Shown piece after piece: positions 15,674 to 23,038 of a stretch of DNA of 33,162 bases; within the stretch, counting starts at the first letter, position 1, and each line of letters starts with the position of its first letter. The notes below the pieces were generated by a model. That model was not told the origin of the DNA and searched no databases. It was given only the letters and a program-made list of their open reading frames with translations. The position numbers were made by a program, and so were the translations under genes. This stretch comes from JBBTQS01 sp964627055 (lineage in GTDB: Bacteria; Patescibacteriota; Patescibacteriia; Magasanikbacterales; JBBTQS01): assembly GCA_964627055.1 (NCBI GenBank), contig CAZVGV010000009.1:1-33162 (forward strand). Direction: 5' to 3'.

Positions 15674-15901
15674 TCAGCGTCCGCGACCGCGCACGTTCAC
15701 GCGGTCCCGACGGCGCAAGCGCTTCCGCAGCTCGTGCTTCTGCCGCGCCTCTTCCGCCTTCTTGGTCTGAGCATCGCGCAGACGTGCGCGCCAGCCCGGA
15801 CCACGGTTCTTCCGCCGCTTCTTCTCGGACCCTCCGTCCGAGACCACCGCCTGCAGCGTACCACCGGACCCCATCTTGGTCTTGAAGCTGCCATCTGACA
15901 T
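15674..15901 (-). CDS. orphan small basic protein
   Basis: A 75-residue protein (MSDGSFKTKMGSGGTLQAVV start) that I do not recognise. The first third is Gly/Ser-rich. The rest is very basic and helical, with KKRRKNRGPGWRARLRDAQ and a Lys/Arg/Glu/Ala heptad-like stretch ending RVNVRGRGR. Composition suggests a nucleic-acid- or ribosome-binding protein (inference). The start at 15901 is chosen for the AGGG SD seven bases upstream; a GTG at 15937 would add 12 residues but has no SD. It has its own consensus promoter and terminator, and is rich in CGG/GCG/AAG codons. Confidence 0.72.
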   Translation of the reverse strand: MSDGSFKTKMGSGGTLQAVVSDGGSEKKRRKNRGPGWRARLRDAQTKKAEEARQKHELRKRLRRRDRVNVRGRGR

Positions 15902-15964
15902 GCAGTAACCCTGCCTTTTCCAGAGGGAAATCCGCACGGCAACATACCGCGCGTGAGCGGCGAT

Positions 15965-15993
15965 ACTATGCCTTATTTTAGTGTTCTTGTCAA
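15965..15993 (-). promoter_or_regulatory. promoter of the basic orphan gene
   Basis: TTGACA (15993-15988), 17-base spacer, CATAGT (15970-15965) on the minus strand. Its -35 shares five bases with the -35 of the divergent rny promoter. Confidence 0.75.
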
Positions 15994-16015
15994 TGAACGG
16001 GGCTTGCGCTATGAT
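15987..16015 (+). promoter_or_regulatory. rny promoter
   Basis: TTGTCA (15987-15992), 17-base spacer, TATGAT (16010-16015). The leader to ATG 16178 is about 155 nt, unusually long for a housekeeping gene in this window. Confidence 0.7.
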
Positions 16016-16177
16016 TTGGCCAGATACTTAATCCTTATTGCACTTGTAGTACTGATCGGGATTGTTGCTATGGATACCACGACTTCATCAACTTCGCTTT
16101 GTTTGGCTCATTTCTCGCGTGCCTAGGTGACGCTGGTTTTCTTGTTGCTGTCCCGTCAGGACTCGGTGCCTGACACT

Positions 16178-17695
16178 ATGTCCCCTATTATTTACTTGAT
16201 ACTCGGCCTACTCGCAGGCGGCGCAGCCGGGTATTTGTTGCGCAAAAAAATCGCCGCGGCCAATGCCAATACCCTTGAAGCCAAGGCTGAGAACATGCTG
16301 ACTGAGGCGCGCACCAAGCAGCAACAGATTCTCCTCGAAGCAAAGGACAAAGCCATGAAGTACATGGACGACGCCAAGCGCGAGGAAGAAGACCGCCGCC
16401 GTGAATTGAAGCAGACCCAAGAACGCCTCGCACAACGCGAAGGAACCTTCGACAAAAAGTTGCTCGAGTTGGAAGAGCGCCAGGAAGCATTGCGCGCGCA
16501 AGTTGAGAAGGTTCGTGTACGCGCATCTGAAATCGAAGGAATCCGTGCAGCAGCCGAGACCAAGCTCGCCGAAGTCGCTCGTCTCTCCGTTGAAGAAGCG
16601 AAGCAACAACTCTTCCAGCGCGTTGAAGAGTCCAGCCGCCAAGAAATCAGTGACCGCCTGATGAAGCTCGACCGTGAGAATTCGGACGAATACGAACTGC
16701 GTGCTCGCCGTATTCTCTCCACAGTGATGGAACGCTACGCTGCTGCAACCGTCTCCGAGAACGCAACATCTGTTGTAGAGCTCCCAAGCGAAGACATGAA
16801 GGGTCGCATCATTGGTAAAGAAGGTCGCAACGTACGCATGATCGAACGTCTCACTGGCTGTGAATTTATTATTGATGACACCCCAGGCGTCGTAACGATT
16901 TCTTCGTTCGCGCCAATTCGCCGTCAGGTTGCGAAGCTCACCCTCGAGAAGCTCATCAAGGACGGTCGTATTCAGCCAGCGCGCATCGAAGCATTTGCGG
17001 AGGAAGCGAAGAAGGATCTTGCGCTTGAGCTCAAGAAGGCTGGTGAGAACGCACTCTACGAGCTCGGTATCACCGGTACTGATCCGAAGTTGGTTTCGAT
17101 TGCAGGTCGCCTCAAGTACCGCACATCATTTGGTCAGAACCAGCTCATGCATGCCATGGAAGTTGCCTACTTCTGCGAAATGCTGGCAAAGGAACTTGGT
17201 GCAGATCCTGTGATGGCGAAGAAGGCTGGGTTCTTCCATGACATTGGTAAGGCAGTAGATCACGAGACACAAGGAGGCCACCCAGAAATCGGCTACACCA
17301 TCATGAAGAAGTTCGGGTACCCAGAAGAAATCGCATACTGCTGCATTGCGCACCATGAGGACAAGCCGAAGACACTTCTCGGTTCTATTTGTAAGGTGGC
17401 TGATGCACTCTCTGGTGCTCGCCCAGGTGCTCGCCGTGACTCATACGAACAGTACATTCACAAGCTCGAAGATCTCGAGAACATCGCAACACGTCAACCA
17501 GGTGTTGAGAAGGCCTACGCGATTCAAGCTGGTCGCGAAATCCGCGTGTTCGTGAACCCTGCGGCCATGGACGACTTCGGCGCATACAATCTTGCGAAGG
17601 CTGTAGCTCACGACATTGCCGCAGAGATGAAGTACCCAGGTGAAGTGAAAGTCACCGTGATCCGTGAGACGCGCGTCATTGAGTACGCACGCTAA
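16178..17695 (+). CDS. rny: ribonuclease Y
   Basis: A 505-residue membrane-anchored endoribonuclease that initiates mRNA decay. There is an N-terminal transmembrane helix (about 3-23). A long charged coiled coil (to about 190) precedes the KH domain with GRIIGKEGRNVRMIERLTG. The HD domain has HAMEVAYFCEMLAKELG, FFHDIGKAVDHE and IAHHEDKP. Length and order are standard. The start at 16178 is chosen because the membrane helix begins there; an upstream GTG frame adds 17 non-family residues. CACT precedes the ATG; no SD. Confidence 0.97.
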   Translation: MSPIIYLILGLLAGGAAGYLLRKKIAAANANTLEAKAENMLTEARTKQQQILLEAKDKAMKYMDDAKREEEDRRRELKQTQERLAQREGTFDKKLLELEERQEALRAQVEKVRVRASEIEGIRAAAETKLAEVARLSVEEAKQQLFQRVEESSRQEISDRLMKLDRENSDEYELRARRILSTVMERYAAATVSENATSVVELPSEDMKGRIIGKEGRNVRMIERLTGCEFIIDDTPGVVTISSFAPIRRQVAKLTLEKLIKDGRIQPARIEAFAEEAKKDLALELKKAGENALYELGITGTDPKLVSIAGRLKYRTSFGQNQLMHAMEVAYFCEMLAKELGADPVMAKKAGFFHDIGKAVDHETQGGHPEIGYTIMKKFGYPEEIAYCCIAHHEDKPKTLLGSICKVADALSGARPGARRDSYEQYIHKLEDLENIATRQPGVEKAYAIQAGREIRVFVNPAAMDDFGAYNLAKAVAHDIAAEMKYPGEVKVTVIRETRVIEYAR

Positions 17696-17707
17696 AAGTG
17701 CTATACT
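17679..17707 (+). promoter_or_regulatory. promoter of the plus-strand HU gene
   Basis: TTGAGT (17679-17684), 17-base spacer, TATACT (17702-17707). The -35 lies in the last codons of rny. The leader to ATG 17731 is about 17 nt without SD. Confidence 0.65.
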
Positions 17708-17730
17708 TGCTCCAAACTTACTTCAATCCT

Positions 17731-18072
17731 ATGAACAAAGCAGAGCTTGCCGAAGCTATCGCCGCGCGTGTTGGCGTGACCAAGAAAGAAGCCGAAGACA
17801 TGATCGAGGCATTCACAGATATCACGACGCAGAACTTGCAGATGAATGGTGAAGTGGTGCTCGCAGGGTTCGGCACCTTCTCCGCACGCGTTCGCGCTGG
17901 CCGCATGGGCGTGAACCCACAGAAGATCTCTGAACAGATCAAGATCAACCCAACGAAGGTTGCGAAGTTCAAAGCAGGAAAGAATCTCAAGGAGGCACTC
18001 AAGAAGTCACAGCACACTTCAGCAGCACCTGCACCGGAAGTTGCTCCTACTCCAGCACCAGCTGCGATGTAG
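17731..18072 (+). CDS. HU-family DNA-binding protein with Ala/Pro tail
   Basis: A 113-residue HU/IHF-fold nucleoid protein. Residues 1-90 give the dimerisation helices (MNKAELAEAIAARVGVTKKEA) and the beta-arm region from GFGTFSARVRAGRMGVNPQ to INPTKVAKFKAGKNLKEALKK. The last ~22 residues form an Ala/Pro/Thr-rich tail absent from classical HU. The tail may contact other proteins (inference). It is one of two convergent HU paralogues sharing a terminator. The start at 17731 is the family start; the frame is open from a GTG at 17698 across the promoter. Confidence 0.93.
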   Translation: MNKAELAEAIAARVGVTKKEAEDMIEAFTDITTQNLQMNGEVVLAGFGTFSARVRAGRMGVNPQKISEQIKINPTKVAKFKAGKNLKEALKKSQHTSAAPAPEVAPTPAPAAM

Positions 18073-18088
18073 CGCTAATCCAAAAACA

Positions 18089-18119
18089 AAAAACCGCCGT
18101 ATTGCTACGGCGGTTTTTT
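18089..18119. terminator. bidirectional terminator between convergent HU genes
   Basis: Stem AAACCGCCGT/ACGGCGGTTT with a 6-base loop, T-run on the plus strand and matching A-run (T on the minus strand) on the other side. Confidence 0.88.
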
Positions 18120-18134
18120 GTTTGTACGAGTGAA

Positions 18135-18419
18135 CTACAAAATTGCTTCCTTTGCAGCCTTTGCAACGCGGAACTTCACTACCGTCTTTGCAGGGATCTG
18201 TACCTGTGCGCCGGTTGCTGGATTGCGTCCCATGCGTGCTGCGCGGTGAGCCTTTACGAGCTTACCGAGTCCTGGAAGTGTGCACTCACCAGACTTCTTT
18301 GCGTAGGTGCAAGCCATCGAGACGAGCGTCTCAACAACTGCAGCTGCCTGCTTGCGGGTCAATCCCGTCTTCTCCGCGAGCTCAGACATGAGCTGCGACT
18401 TGCTTGGTCCTTTTGCCAT
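18135..18419 (-). CDS. HU-family DNA-binding protein
   Basis: A 94-residue HU with standard layout: MAKGPSKSQLMSELAEKTGLTRK, the LPGLGKLVKAHRAARMGRNPATG DNA-binding arm region and KTVVKFRVAKAAKEAIL. It differs from the plus-strand paralogue throughout and lacks the Ala/Pro tail, so the two may form separate homodimers or a heterodimer. GAGGGT directly abuts the ATG, too close for a normal SD. A short inverted repeat GTTAA-N7-TTAAC lies in its leader (about 18430-18446). Confidence 0.94.
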   Translation of the reverse strand: MAKGPSKSQLMSELAEKTGLTRKQAAAVVETLVSMACTYAKKSGECTLPGLGKLVKAHRAARMGRNPATGAQVQIPAKTVVKFRVAKAAKEAIL

Positions 18420-18454
18420 ACCCTCTTAGGTTAACAATGAATTAACATGTCCAA

Positions 18455-18484
18455 AGTATATCAAATCCCAGGAAAAGCAAGCAA
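18455..18484 (-). promoter_or_regulatory. promoter of the minus-strand HU gene
   Basis: TTGCTT (18484-18479), 18-base spacer, TATACT (18460-18455) on the minus strand. Confidence 0.6.
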
Positions 18485-18487
18485 AAG

Positions 18488-18496
18488 TTATCCACA
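18488..18496 (+). promoter_or_regulatory. perfect DnaA box
   Basis: TTATCCACA, the consensus DnaA 9-mer, directly upstream of the HU promoter. I found no second consensus box nearby, so regulatory binding is more likely than an origin. Confidence 0.5.
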
Positions 18497-18502
18497 GACG
18501 AA

Positions 18503-18555
18503 ATAAAAACGACCCGAGTGCGTGTGTGCGTTACTGCAACACACAGACACTCGGG
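18503..18555 (-). terminator. terminator of the 34-codon sORF
   Basis: Stem CCCGAGTG/CACTCGGG extended by CTGTGTG/CACACACG pairing, followed by TCGTTTTTATTT on the minus strand. Confidence 0.8.
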
Positions 18556-18577
18556 GCGGTCAGCTGCCAACGGCGGT

Positions 18578-18682
18578 TCAGCCGTACACAGCGCGACGAA
18601 CTCGATGCTTCACCCCCACCTTGAGCAACTCGTAGGCGAGCCGCGGTGGGAAAAGTACGAGTCCGATAAACAATGATCGCAT
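18578..18682 (-). CDS. candidate 34-residue orphan peptide
   Basis: A 34-codon frame (start MRSLFIGLVLFPPRLAYELL, then a basic tail with RVRRAVYG). The N-terminal half is hydrophobic and the tail basic, like a small membrane-associated peptide. AGGAGG lies 4 bases before ATG 18682. The other nearby ATG (18686, different frame) abuts the SD and runs into the terminator loop, so it is less likely. An extended -10 lies upstream and a strong terminator starts 23 bases after the stop. No family recognised. Confidence 0.6.
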   Translation of the reverse strand: MRSLFIGLVLFPPRLAYELLKVGVKHRVRRAVYG

Positions 18683-18720
18683 GCATCCTCCTGTTGTGGC
18701 CTGCGAGGCTCAGGAAGTCA

Positions 18721-18729
18721 ATCATAGCA
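18721..18729 (-). promoter_or_regulatory. extended -10 promoter of the sORF
   Basis: TGCTATGAT on the minus strand (hexamer 18726-18721), 38 bases from the ATG. A TTGACG lies only 12 bases upstream of the hexamer, too close to act as a normal -35. Confidence 0.5.
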
Positions 18730-18787
18730 AGAGGTTTTCGTCAAGATCACGTGCAGTTGCACTCACCATCAAAAGTGCAGTATACGA

Positions 18788-18815
18788 TTGACTTTTTTGG
18801 CATTTCAGTTAGCAT
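18788..18815 (+). promoter_or_regulatory. promoter of the PQ-loop-like gene, near-leaderless
   Basis: TTGACT (18788-18793), 16-base spacer, TAGCAT (18810-18815). Only 8 bases lie between the -10 and ATG 18824. Confidence 0.55.
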
Positions 18816-18823
18816 CCTGCTCA

Positions 18824-19447
18824 ATGCCCCGACGACACAGGAGGTACTCCGTGGCAACCGCCCTTTCCATCGCAAGTGCAGTACTCATTCTCGTGACCGG
18901 TGTGATGTATTTCCTGCAGGTTCGCCGCGGACAATCACATCCAAATGCCGCAACGTGGATCATGTGGCTTTTCGTCGACACACTGAATCTCGCTTCCTAC
19001 AGCGAGATGGTTCGCGAGGAGCCATTCAAGGCATTCGCTGCACTGGCTGCAACCATCAATGCGTTCGTTATTTTCACGTATGCTACGCGGCATCGCCATT
19101 TTGCGAAGATTGATCGTGTTGATGTGGCACTCCTGCTGCTAACCGCGATGATTGCGGTCATCTGGAAGGCCACCGGTAACGCCACGCTCAGCAACGTACT
19201 CCTACAGGGTGTGTTCGTCATCTCCTTTGCTCTCACGATTCGAAGTGTGTGGAACGGTGCAAACGAACACCCTGCTGCGTGGCTGGTAGCTGTTGCTGCC
19301 TACCTTCTCTCGATCATCGCTATCGTCATCTCATGGGATTCTGCAAATGACGGCTGGCAACTTGCGTTCCCGATCATCAACGGAGTCCTTGGTAATGGTT
19401 CTGTCCCAGTTACGCTGTGGATCGTCCAACGCCGAAGGCGTGCATGA
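18824..19447 (+). CDS. polytopic membrane protein, PQ-loop/SWEET-like
   Basis: A 207-residue integral membrane protein with about seven hydrophobic helices after a basic N terminus (MPRRHRRYS). GQSHPNAATWIMWLFVDTLN in the first half and the NEHPAAWLVAV region in the second half look like two PQ-loop-type repeats, the pattern of SWEET/PQ-loop transporters of sugars or amino acids. The assignment is tentative, as the defining Pro-Gln is not present. It stands alone, with a promoter so close to the ATG that the mRNA would be nearly leaderless, and an 11-bp hairpin downstream. Confidence 0.6.
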   Translation: MPRRHRRYSVATALSIASAVLILVTGVMYFLQVRRGQSHPNAATWIMWLFVDTLNLASYSEMVREEPFKAFAALAATINAFVIFTYATRHRHFAKIDRVDVALLLLTAMIAVIWKATGNATLSNVLLQGVFVISFALTIRSVWNGANEHPAAWLVAVAAYLLSIIAIVISWDSANDGWQLAFPIINGVLGNGSVPVTLWIVQRRRRA

Positions 19448-19467
19448 ACACGCGCTCCATCTCACCA

Positions 19468-19506
19468 ACAACACCGCTTGGGTTCCCAACCACTCAGCGG
19501 TGTTGT
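19468..19506. terminator. hairpin after the PQ-loop-like gene
   Basis: Perfect 11-bp stem ACAACACCGCT/AGCGGTGTTGT with a 17-base loop. No good T-run on either strand, so termination is uncertain. Confidence 0.4.
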
Positions 19507-19549
19507 CATTTGTGCGCACACCACCCTGGCCACACACCGCATTCCCCTG

Positions 19550-19555
19550 TATACT
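19550..19555 (+). promoter_or_regulatory. -10 box of the LCP gene
   Basis: TATACT 20 bases before ATG 19576, with only a poor -35 (TGGCCA, 17 bases upstream). Confidence 0.4.
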
Positions 19556-19575
19556 ACGCGTATTCACGTTCCAGC

Positions 19576-21063
19576 ATGGATACTGATTTTCTCGCGTCTT
19601 TACGAAGGCAAGAAGAGCGGTTGCAACCGCCGCCCCATGAGCGCTCCCGATGGCGAACGTGGCTTCGTCGTATCGGGATTTTTTTGTCTGTAGTCGTTGC
19701 CCTCGTGATTCTTGTAACCTGGCTTGGCACCATTGTGTTCATGCCAGATTCTGGCGAGGGGTGGTATCGCGGAAGCAATAATCACGTAAGCATCATCTCC
19801 GCGCTGCGCAACCTCATCACCCACAACACTGATGTAATCGAAGGCGCACCCGATGATCGCGTCAATATCCTTCTTCTAGGCATGGGCGGCCTCGGACATG
19901 ATGGCCCATACCTCACAGACACCATCATCCTTGTAAGTATCAAACCATCCACCAAGAGTATTGCACTCACCTCAGTGCCACGAGATCTCACCGTCCCGAT
20001 TCCTGGACATGGTGAACGCAAGATCAACGAAGCAAACCACTACGGAGAACTCGCAAGCGCTGGCAATGGTGGAGAACTAGCGCGCAAAACACTTGCGCAT
20101 GTCACCGGGCAGACGATTCACTATTACGTCCGCGTCGACTTCGCTGGATTTGAACGACTCATCGATGAAGTAGGCGGTGTAGATATTCAAGTTGAGCGTG
20201 CATTCACTGATCGTGGATTCCCGGCACCTAACGACGAGTACCAGACCATTTCATTTGCAGCAGGACTGCAACACATGAATGGTAAAACGGCGCTCAACTA
20301 CGCACGATCACGCCACGGCAATAACGGAGAGGGTTCTGATTTCGCACGATCACGCCGCCAGCAAAAAGTGATTATTGCGCTGAAAGAAAAATTACTTGCT
20401 GTTTCAACGCTCGCTAACCCAGCGAAGCTTTCGGGAATTCTCGACACGCTCTCCACGCACCTTGCCACTGACATTGACCTACCTACTGGCCTCCAGATCG
20501 GCCAAGTTATCCGAGACATCGACACTGCTACTGTGAAATCACTCGCACTCTCTGATGCTCCAGGTAACTATCTCGTCAACGCGAGCACAGAGTCTGGATA
20601 CTTTTTGTATGCACGCGACCGATCGTTCGGAGAAATCCGCCAGGCAGTCGAACACATTTTTGATGCCACCCCAGTAGCAACCACTCGTGTGGCCACTTCA
20701 ACACCTGAGGCCACCCCTCCCCCCAAGACCACCTCCCCTGTAGGCACCATTTCCACCACCAACTCGGCCTCATCGTCTGGATTGGTCGTCGCCGTTCGCA
20801 ACGGCACCTATGTCGCAGGCCTTGCAGCCCGCATTCAGGCCCGAATTGAAGGGATCAATATTGCAGTCTCGAGCATTGACAATGCCGACAATCGCCCCTA
20901 TACTACGACAGTTGTGTACGATTTAAGCAACGGAAAGCAACGTGACGTTGCTGCCCGCATTGCTGCTCGCCTCAACGCAACCGTGGTCACCGGCACTCCG
21001 CCCACGTCGCTCCCATCAGGAACTTCAATCCTGGTCATCGTCGGCACCGACGCTGTGAACTAG
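19576..21063 (+). CDS. LytR-CpsA-Psr (LCP) family protein with LytR_C domain
   Basis: A 495-residue envelope protein. A basic cytoplasmic N terminus is followed by one transmembrane helix (about 33-52). The extracytoplasmic LCP domain (about 95-260) has ILLLGMGG, LTDTIILVSI, SVPRDLTVPI, KINEANHYG and the catalytic-site NYARSRHG arginines. A Pro/Thr-rich linker leads to the C-terminal LytR_C domain (about 405-495). The family transfers undecaprenyl-linked glycopolymers onto peptidoglycan or surface proteins. Start 19576 (MDTDFLASL) is the first one leaving a standard N terminus; no SD. It is followed by der with a 6-base gap. Confidence 0.93.
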   Translation: MDTDFLASLRRQEERLQPPPHERSRWRTWLRRIGIFLSVVVALVILVTWLGTIVFMPDSGEGWYRGSNNHVSIISALRNLITHNTDVIEGAPDDRVNILLLGMGGLGHDGPYLTDTIILVSIKPSTKSIALTSVPRDLTVPIPGHGERKINEANHYGELASAGNGGELARKTLAHVTGQTIHYYVRVDFAGFERLIDEVGGVDIQVERAFTDRGFPAPNDEYQTISFAAGLQHMNGKTALNYARSRHGNNGEGSDFARSRRQQKVIIALKEKLLAVSTLANPAKLSGILDTLSTHLATDIDLPTGLQIGQVIRDIDTATVKSLALSDAPGNYLVNASTESGYFLYARDRSFGEIRQAVEHIFDATPVATTRVATSTPEATPPPKTTSPVGTISTTNSASSSGLVVAVRNGTYVAGLAARIQARIEGINIAVSSIDNADNRPYTTTVVYDLSNGKQRDVAARIAARLNATVVTGTPPTSLPSGTSILVIVGTDAVN

Positions 21064-21069
21064 TATCCT

Positions 21070-22440
21070 ATGAATCGCGTCCGCTCCAAACCTCTTCCCA
21101 CCATTGCTCTTGTGGGCCGCACTAACGTAGGAAAATCTACGTTGTTTAATCGTATTGTTGAATCGAAAAAAGCGCTCACATCTGACATCGCCGGCACCAC
21201 ACGTACCCGCAACATCGCCTCCTTCTGGTGGCGCGGTCGTGAAGTACGCGCCGTAGACACCGGTGGTCTTACCTATGATGATGCGCTTCCTTTTGAAAAA
21301 GAAATTCTCGAACAGGTTGAGCGCGGTATCGCAGATGCAGACGTTGTAGTATTCGTTCTCGATGTCCAGACTGGCATTCTTGCACAAGAACGTGAACTCG
21401 CACGCCGCTTGCGCAAAGTAGGCAAGCCTGTGGTCGTCGCCGTGAACAAGGTAGATTCCATGAAGTGGCGCAAGCGTTCTGAAGATGAGAACTGGAAGGC
21501 TCTCGGATTTGGCGAACCACACTTTGTTTCTGCAAGCAGCGGATCTGGCGTCGGTGATTTGCTTGATGCTGTCTACGAAGATCTCCCTGAGGAGAAGCCA
21601 CGCAAGTCAGAAGACGAGGTTGCGTTCGAACAGAATGACGTGGTGGCTCGTATCGCACTCTTGGGCAAGCCTAACGTCGGCAAGTCTTCACTGCTCAACG
21701 CACTTGCAGGTGCTAACGAAGTTATTGTGAGCGATGTTGCGCACACCACACGCGAGACTTTTATTATTGATGTGCAGCACGAAGGCAAGAAATTCCAAAT
21801 TATCGACACCGCGGGTATCCGCCGCAAGGCTCATGTTGAAGGCGGCCTTGAACGCATGGGTGTAAGCGCCAGCATCCATTCACTCGATGAAGCTGATGTG
21901 GTGCTTTTGCTCCTCGACGCCACCGAGCCATTCTCCAAGCAAGAGAAGCACCTCCTCGGTCTTGCGGAGAACAAGCATGCGGGTGTCATCATCGTGGTGA
22001 ACAAATGGGATCTCATCGAAGATCACAGCCAGGAATACCGCACAGAATACATCAACAGCATTCGCATGATCTATCCGTTCTTGCGCTATGCACCGATTGC
22101 ATTCGTGAGCGCAAAATCTGGATTCCGCGTACACCAACTCTTCGAGATGGTAGAAAAAGTTGCTATCGAACGCCGTCGCGAAGTGGATGACGAAACCCTC
22201 AACGGCTGGTGGAAAACCATGGTTCGTCGCCACAAGCCAGTCAAGGGTACTGGTACCAACCACCCAAGCATTCTTTCCTTCCGTCAGATCGATACAGACC
22301 CTCCGCATTTCGAGGTAGTTATTCGTTTCCAGACCTCACTGCACAACTCATACCTGCACTTCCTTGAGAACGGGTTGCGCGAGTCGTACGGATTCGAAGG
22401 AACCCCAATCGTAATTACCGTTCGCAAATTCAAGAAATAA
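21070..22440 (+). CDS. der: ribosome biogenesis GTPase Der (EngA)
   Basis: A 456-residue double-GTPase essential for 50S assembly. The first G domain has GRTNVGKST (16-24), a DTGG switch II and NKVD. The second has GKPNVGKSSLLN, DTAGIRRKAHV and NKWD. A C-terminal KH-like domain ends in TPIVITVRKFKK. Family-typical length. It sits 6 bases after the LCP gene and one base before pth. CCT precedes the ATG, with no SD. Confidence 0.98.
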   Translation: MNRVRSKPLPTIALVGRTNVGKSTLFNRIVESKKALTSDIAGTTRTRNIASFWWRGREVRAVDTGGLTYDDALPFEKEILEQVERGIADADVVVFVLDVQTGILAQERELARRLRKVGKPVVVAVNKVDSMKWRKRSEDENWKALGFGEPHFVSASSGSGVGDLLDAVYEDLPEEKPRKSEDEVAFEQNDVVARIALLGKPNVGKSSLLNALAGANEVIVSDVAHTTRETFIIDVQHEGKKFQIIDTAGIRRKAHVEGGLERMGVSASIHSLDEADVVLLLLDATEPFSKQEKHLLGLAENKHAGVIIVVNKWDLIEDHSQEYRTEYINSIRMIYPFLRYAPIAFVSAKSGFRVHQLFEMVEKVAIERRREVDDETLNGWWKTMVRRHKPVKGTGTNHPSILSFRQIDTDPPHFEVVIRFQTSLHNSYLHFLENGLRESYGFEGTPIVITVRKFKK

Positions 22441-22441
22441 T

Positions 22442-22993
22442 ATGGTTCTCATCGCAGGACTTGGCAACCCTGGTGCAAAGTACTCGCACACACGTCATAA
22501 CGTCGGCTTCATGGCACTCGACGCACTCGCGCACGCGCAACATGATGTGTGGTCGCTCAGCAACTGGGCTGAGTCTGAGAAGTTCGATGCCATCATTGCA
22601 GATGGTCGCGCTGGTGACGAACGTATTGTCTTGTGCAAGCCACAGACGTTCATGAATCGCTCTGGCGAATCTGTCCGAGCACTTGCTGCATGGCACCACA
22701 TTGAGCCTGCGCAGATTATTGTCGTTCACGACGAAATCGATCTCCCCTTCGGAGAAATTCGAATTCAGGAAGACCGTGGCGCAGCCGGACACAACGGCGT
22801 GAAGTCTCTTATTGAATCGCTTGGCACTCAGGCATTCTCCCGTGTCCGCATCGGCGTCGGCCGACCCGAAGGCCCGCTCCCTGTTGACGAATACGTACTC
22901 CAAAACTTTTCCACAGTTGAAAAAGCAGAAATGGAGCGTATACTCTCCGGACTGCCTGCAATTCTTGTTGCCCATTTCTTCAAAAAGCAGTAG
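22442..22993 (+). CDS. pth: peptidyl-tRNA hydrolase
   Basis: A 183-residue Pth that releases peptides from peptidyl-tRNA. LIAGLGNPGAKYSHTRHNVGF carries the catalytic-site His, with KPQTFMNRSG, VVHDEIDLPFG and GAAGHNGVKSL. Standard length. It follows der by one base (TAATATG), so translation is probably coupled. Confidence 0.97.
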   Translation: MVLIAGLGNPGAKYSHTRHNVGFMALDALAHAQHDVWSLSNWAESEKFDAIIADGRAGDERIVLCKPQTFMNRSGESVRALAAWHHIEPAQIIVVHDEIDLPFGEIRIQEDRGAAGHNGVKSLIESLGTQAFSRVRIGVGRPEGPLPVDEYVLQNFSTVEKAEMERILSGLPAILVAHFFKKQ

Positions 22994-23038
22994 CGCGACA
23001 CGTGCAGTGCAGCAGCGCACACCATAACCACCACACCT

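Noticed and set aside
15968..16126. A 52-codon frame with a membrane-helix-like segment across the rny promoter
   Set aside because: Its start is the reverse of the -10 box of the minus-strand gene and lies upstream of the plus-strand promoter; no supporting signal.
16192..16722. A 176-codon Ser/Arg-rich frame antisense to rny
   Set aside because: Mirror of the RNase Y coiled-coil codons; no start signal or promoter.
18531..18686. Alternative reading of the sORF from ATG 18686
   Set aside because: The ATG abuts the SD and the frame ends inside the terminator loop; the frame from 18682 has better spacing and stops before the terminator.
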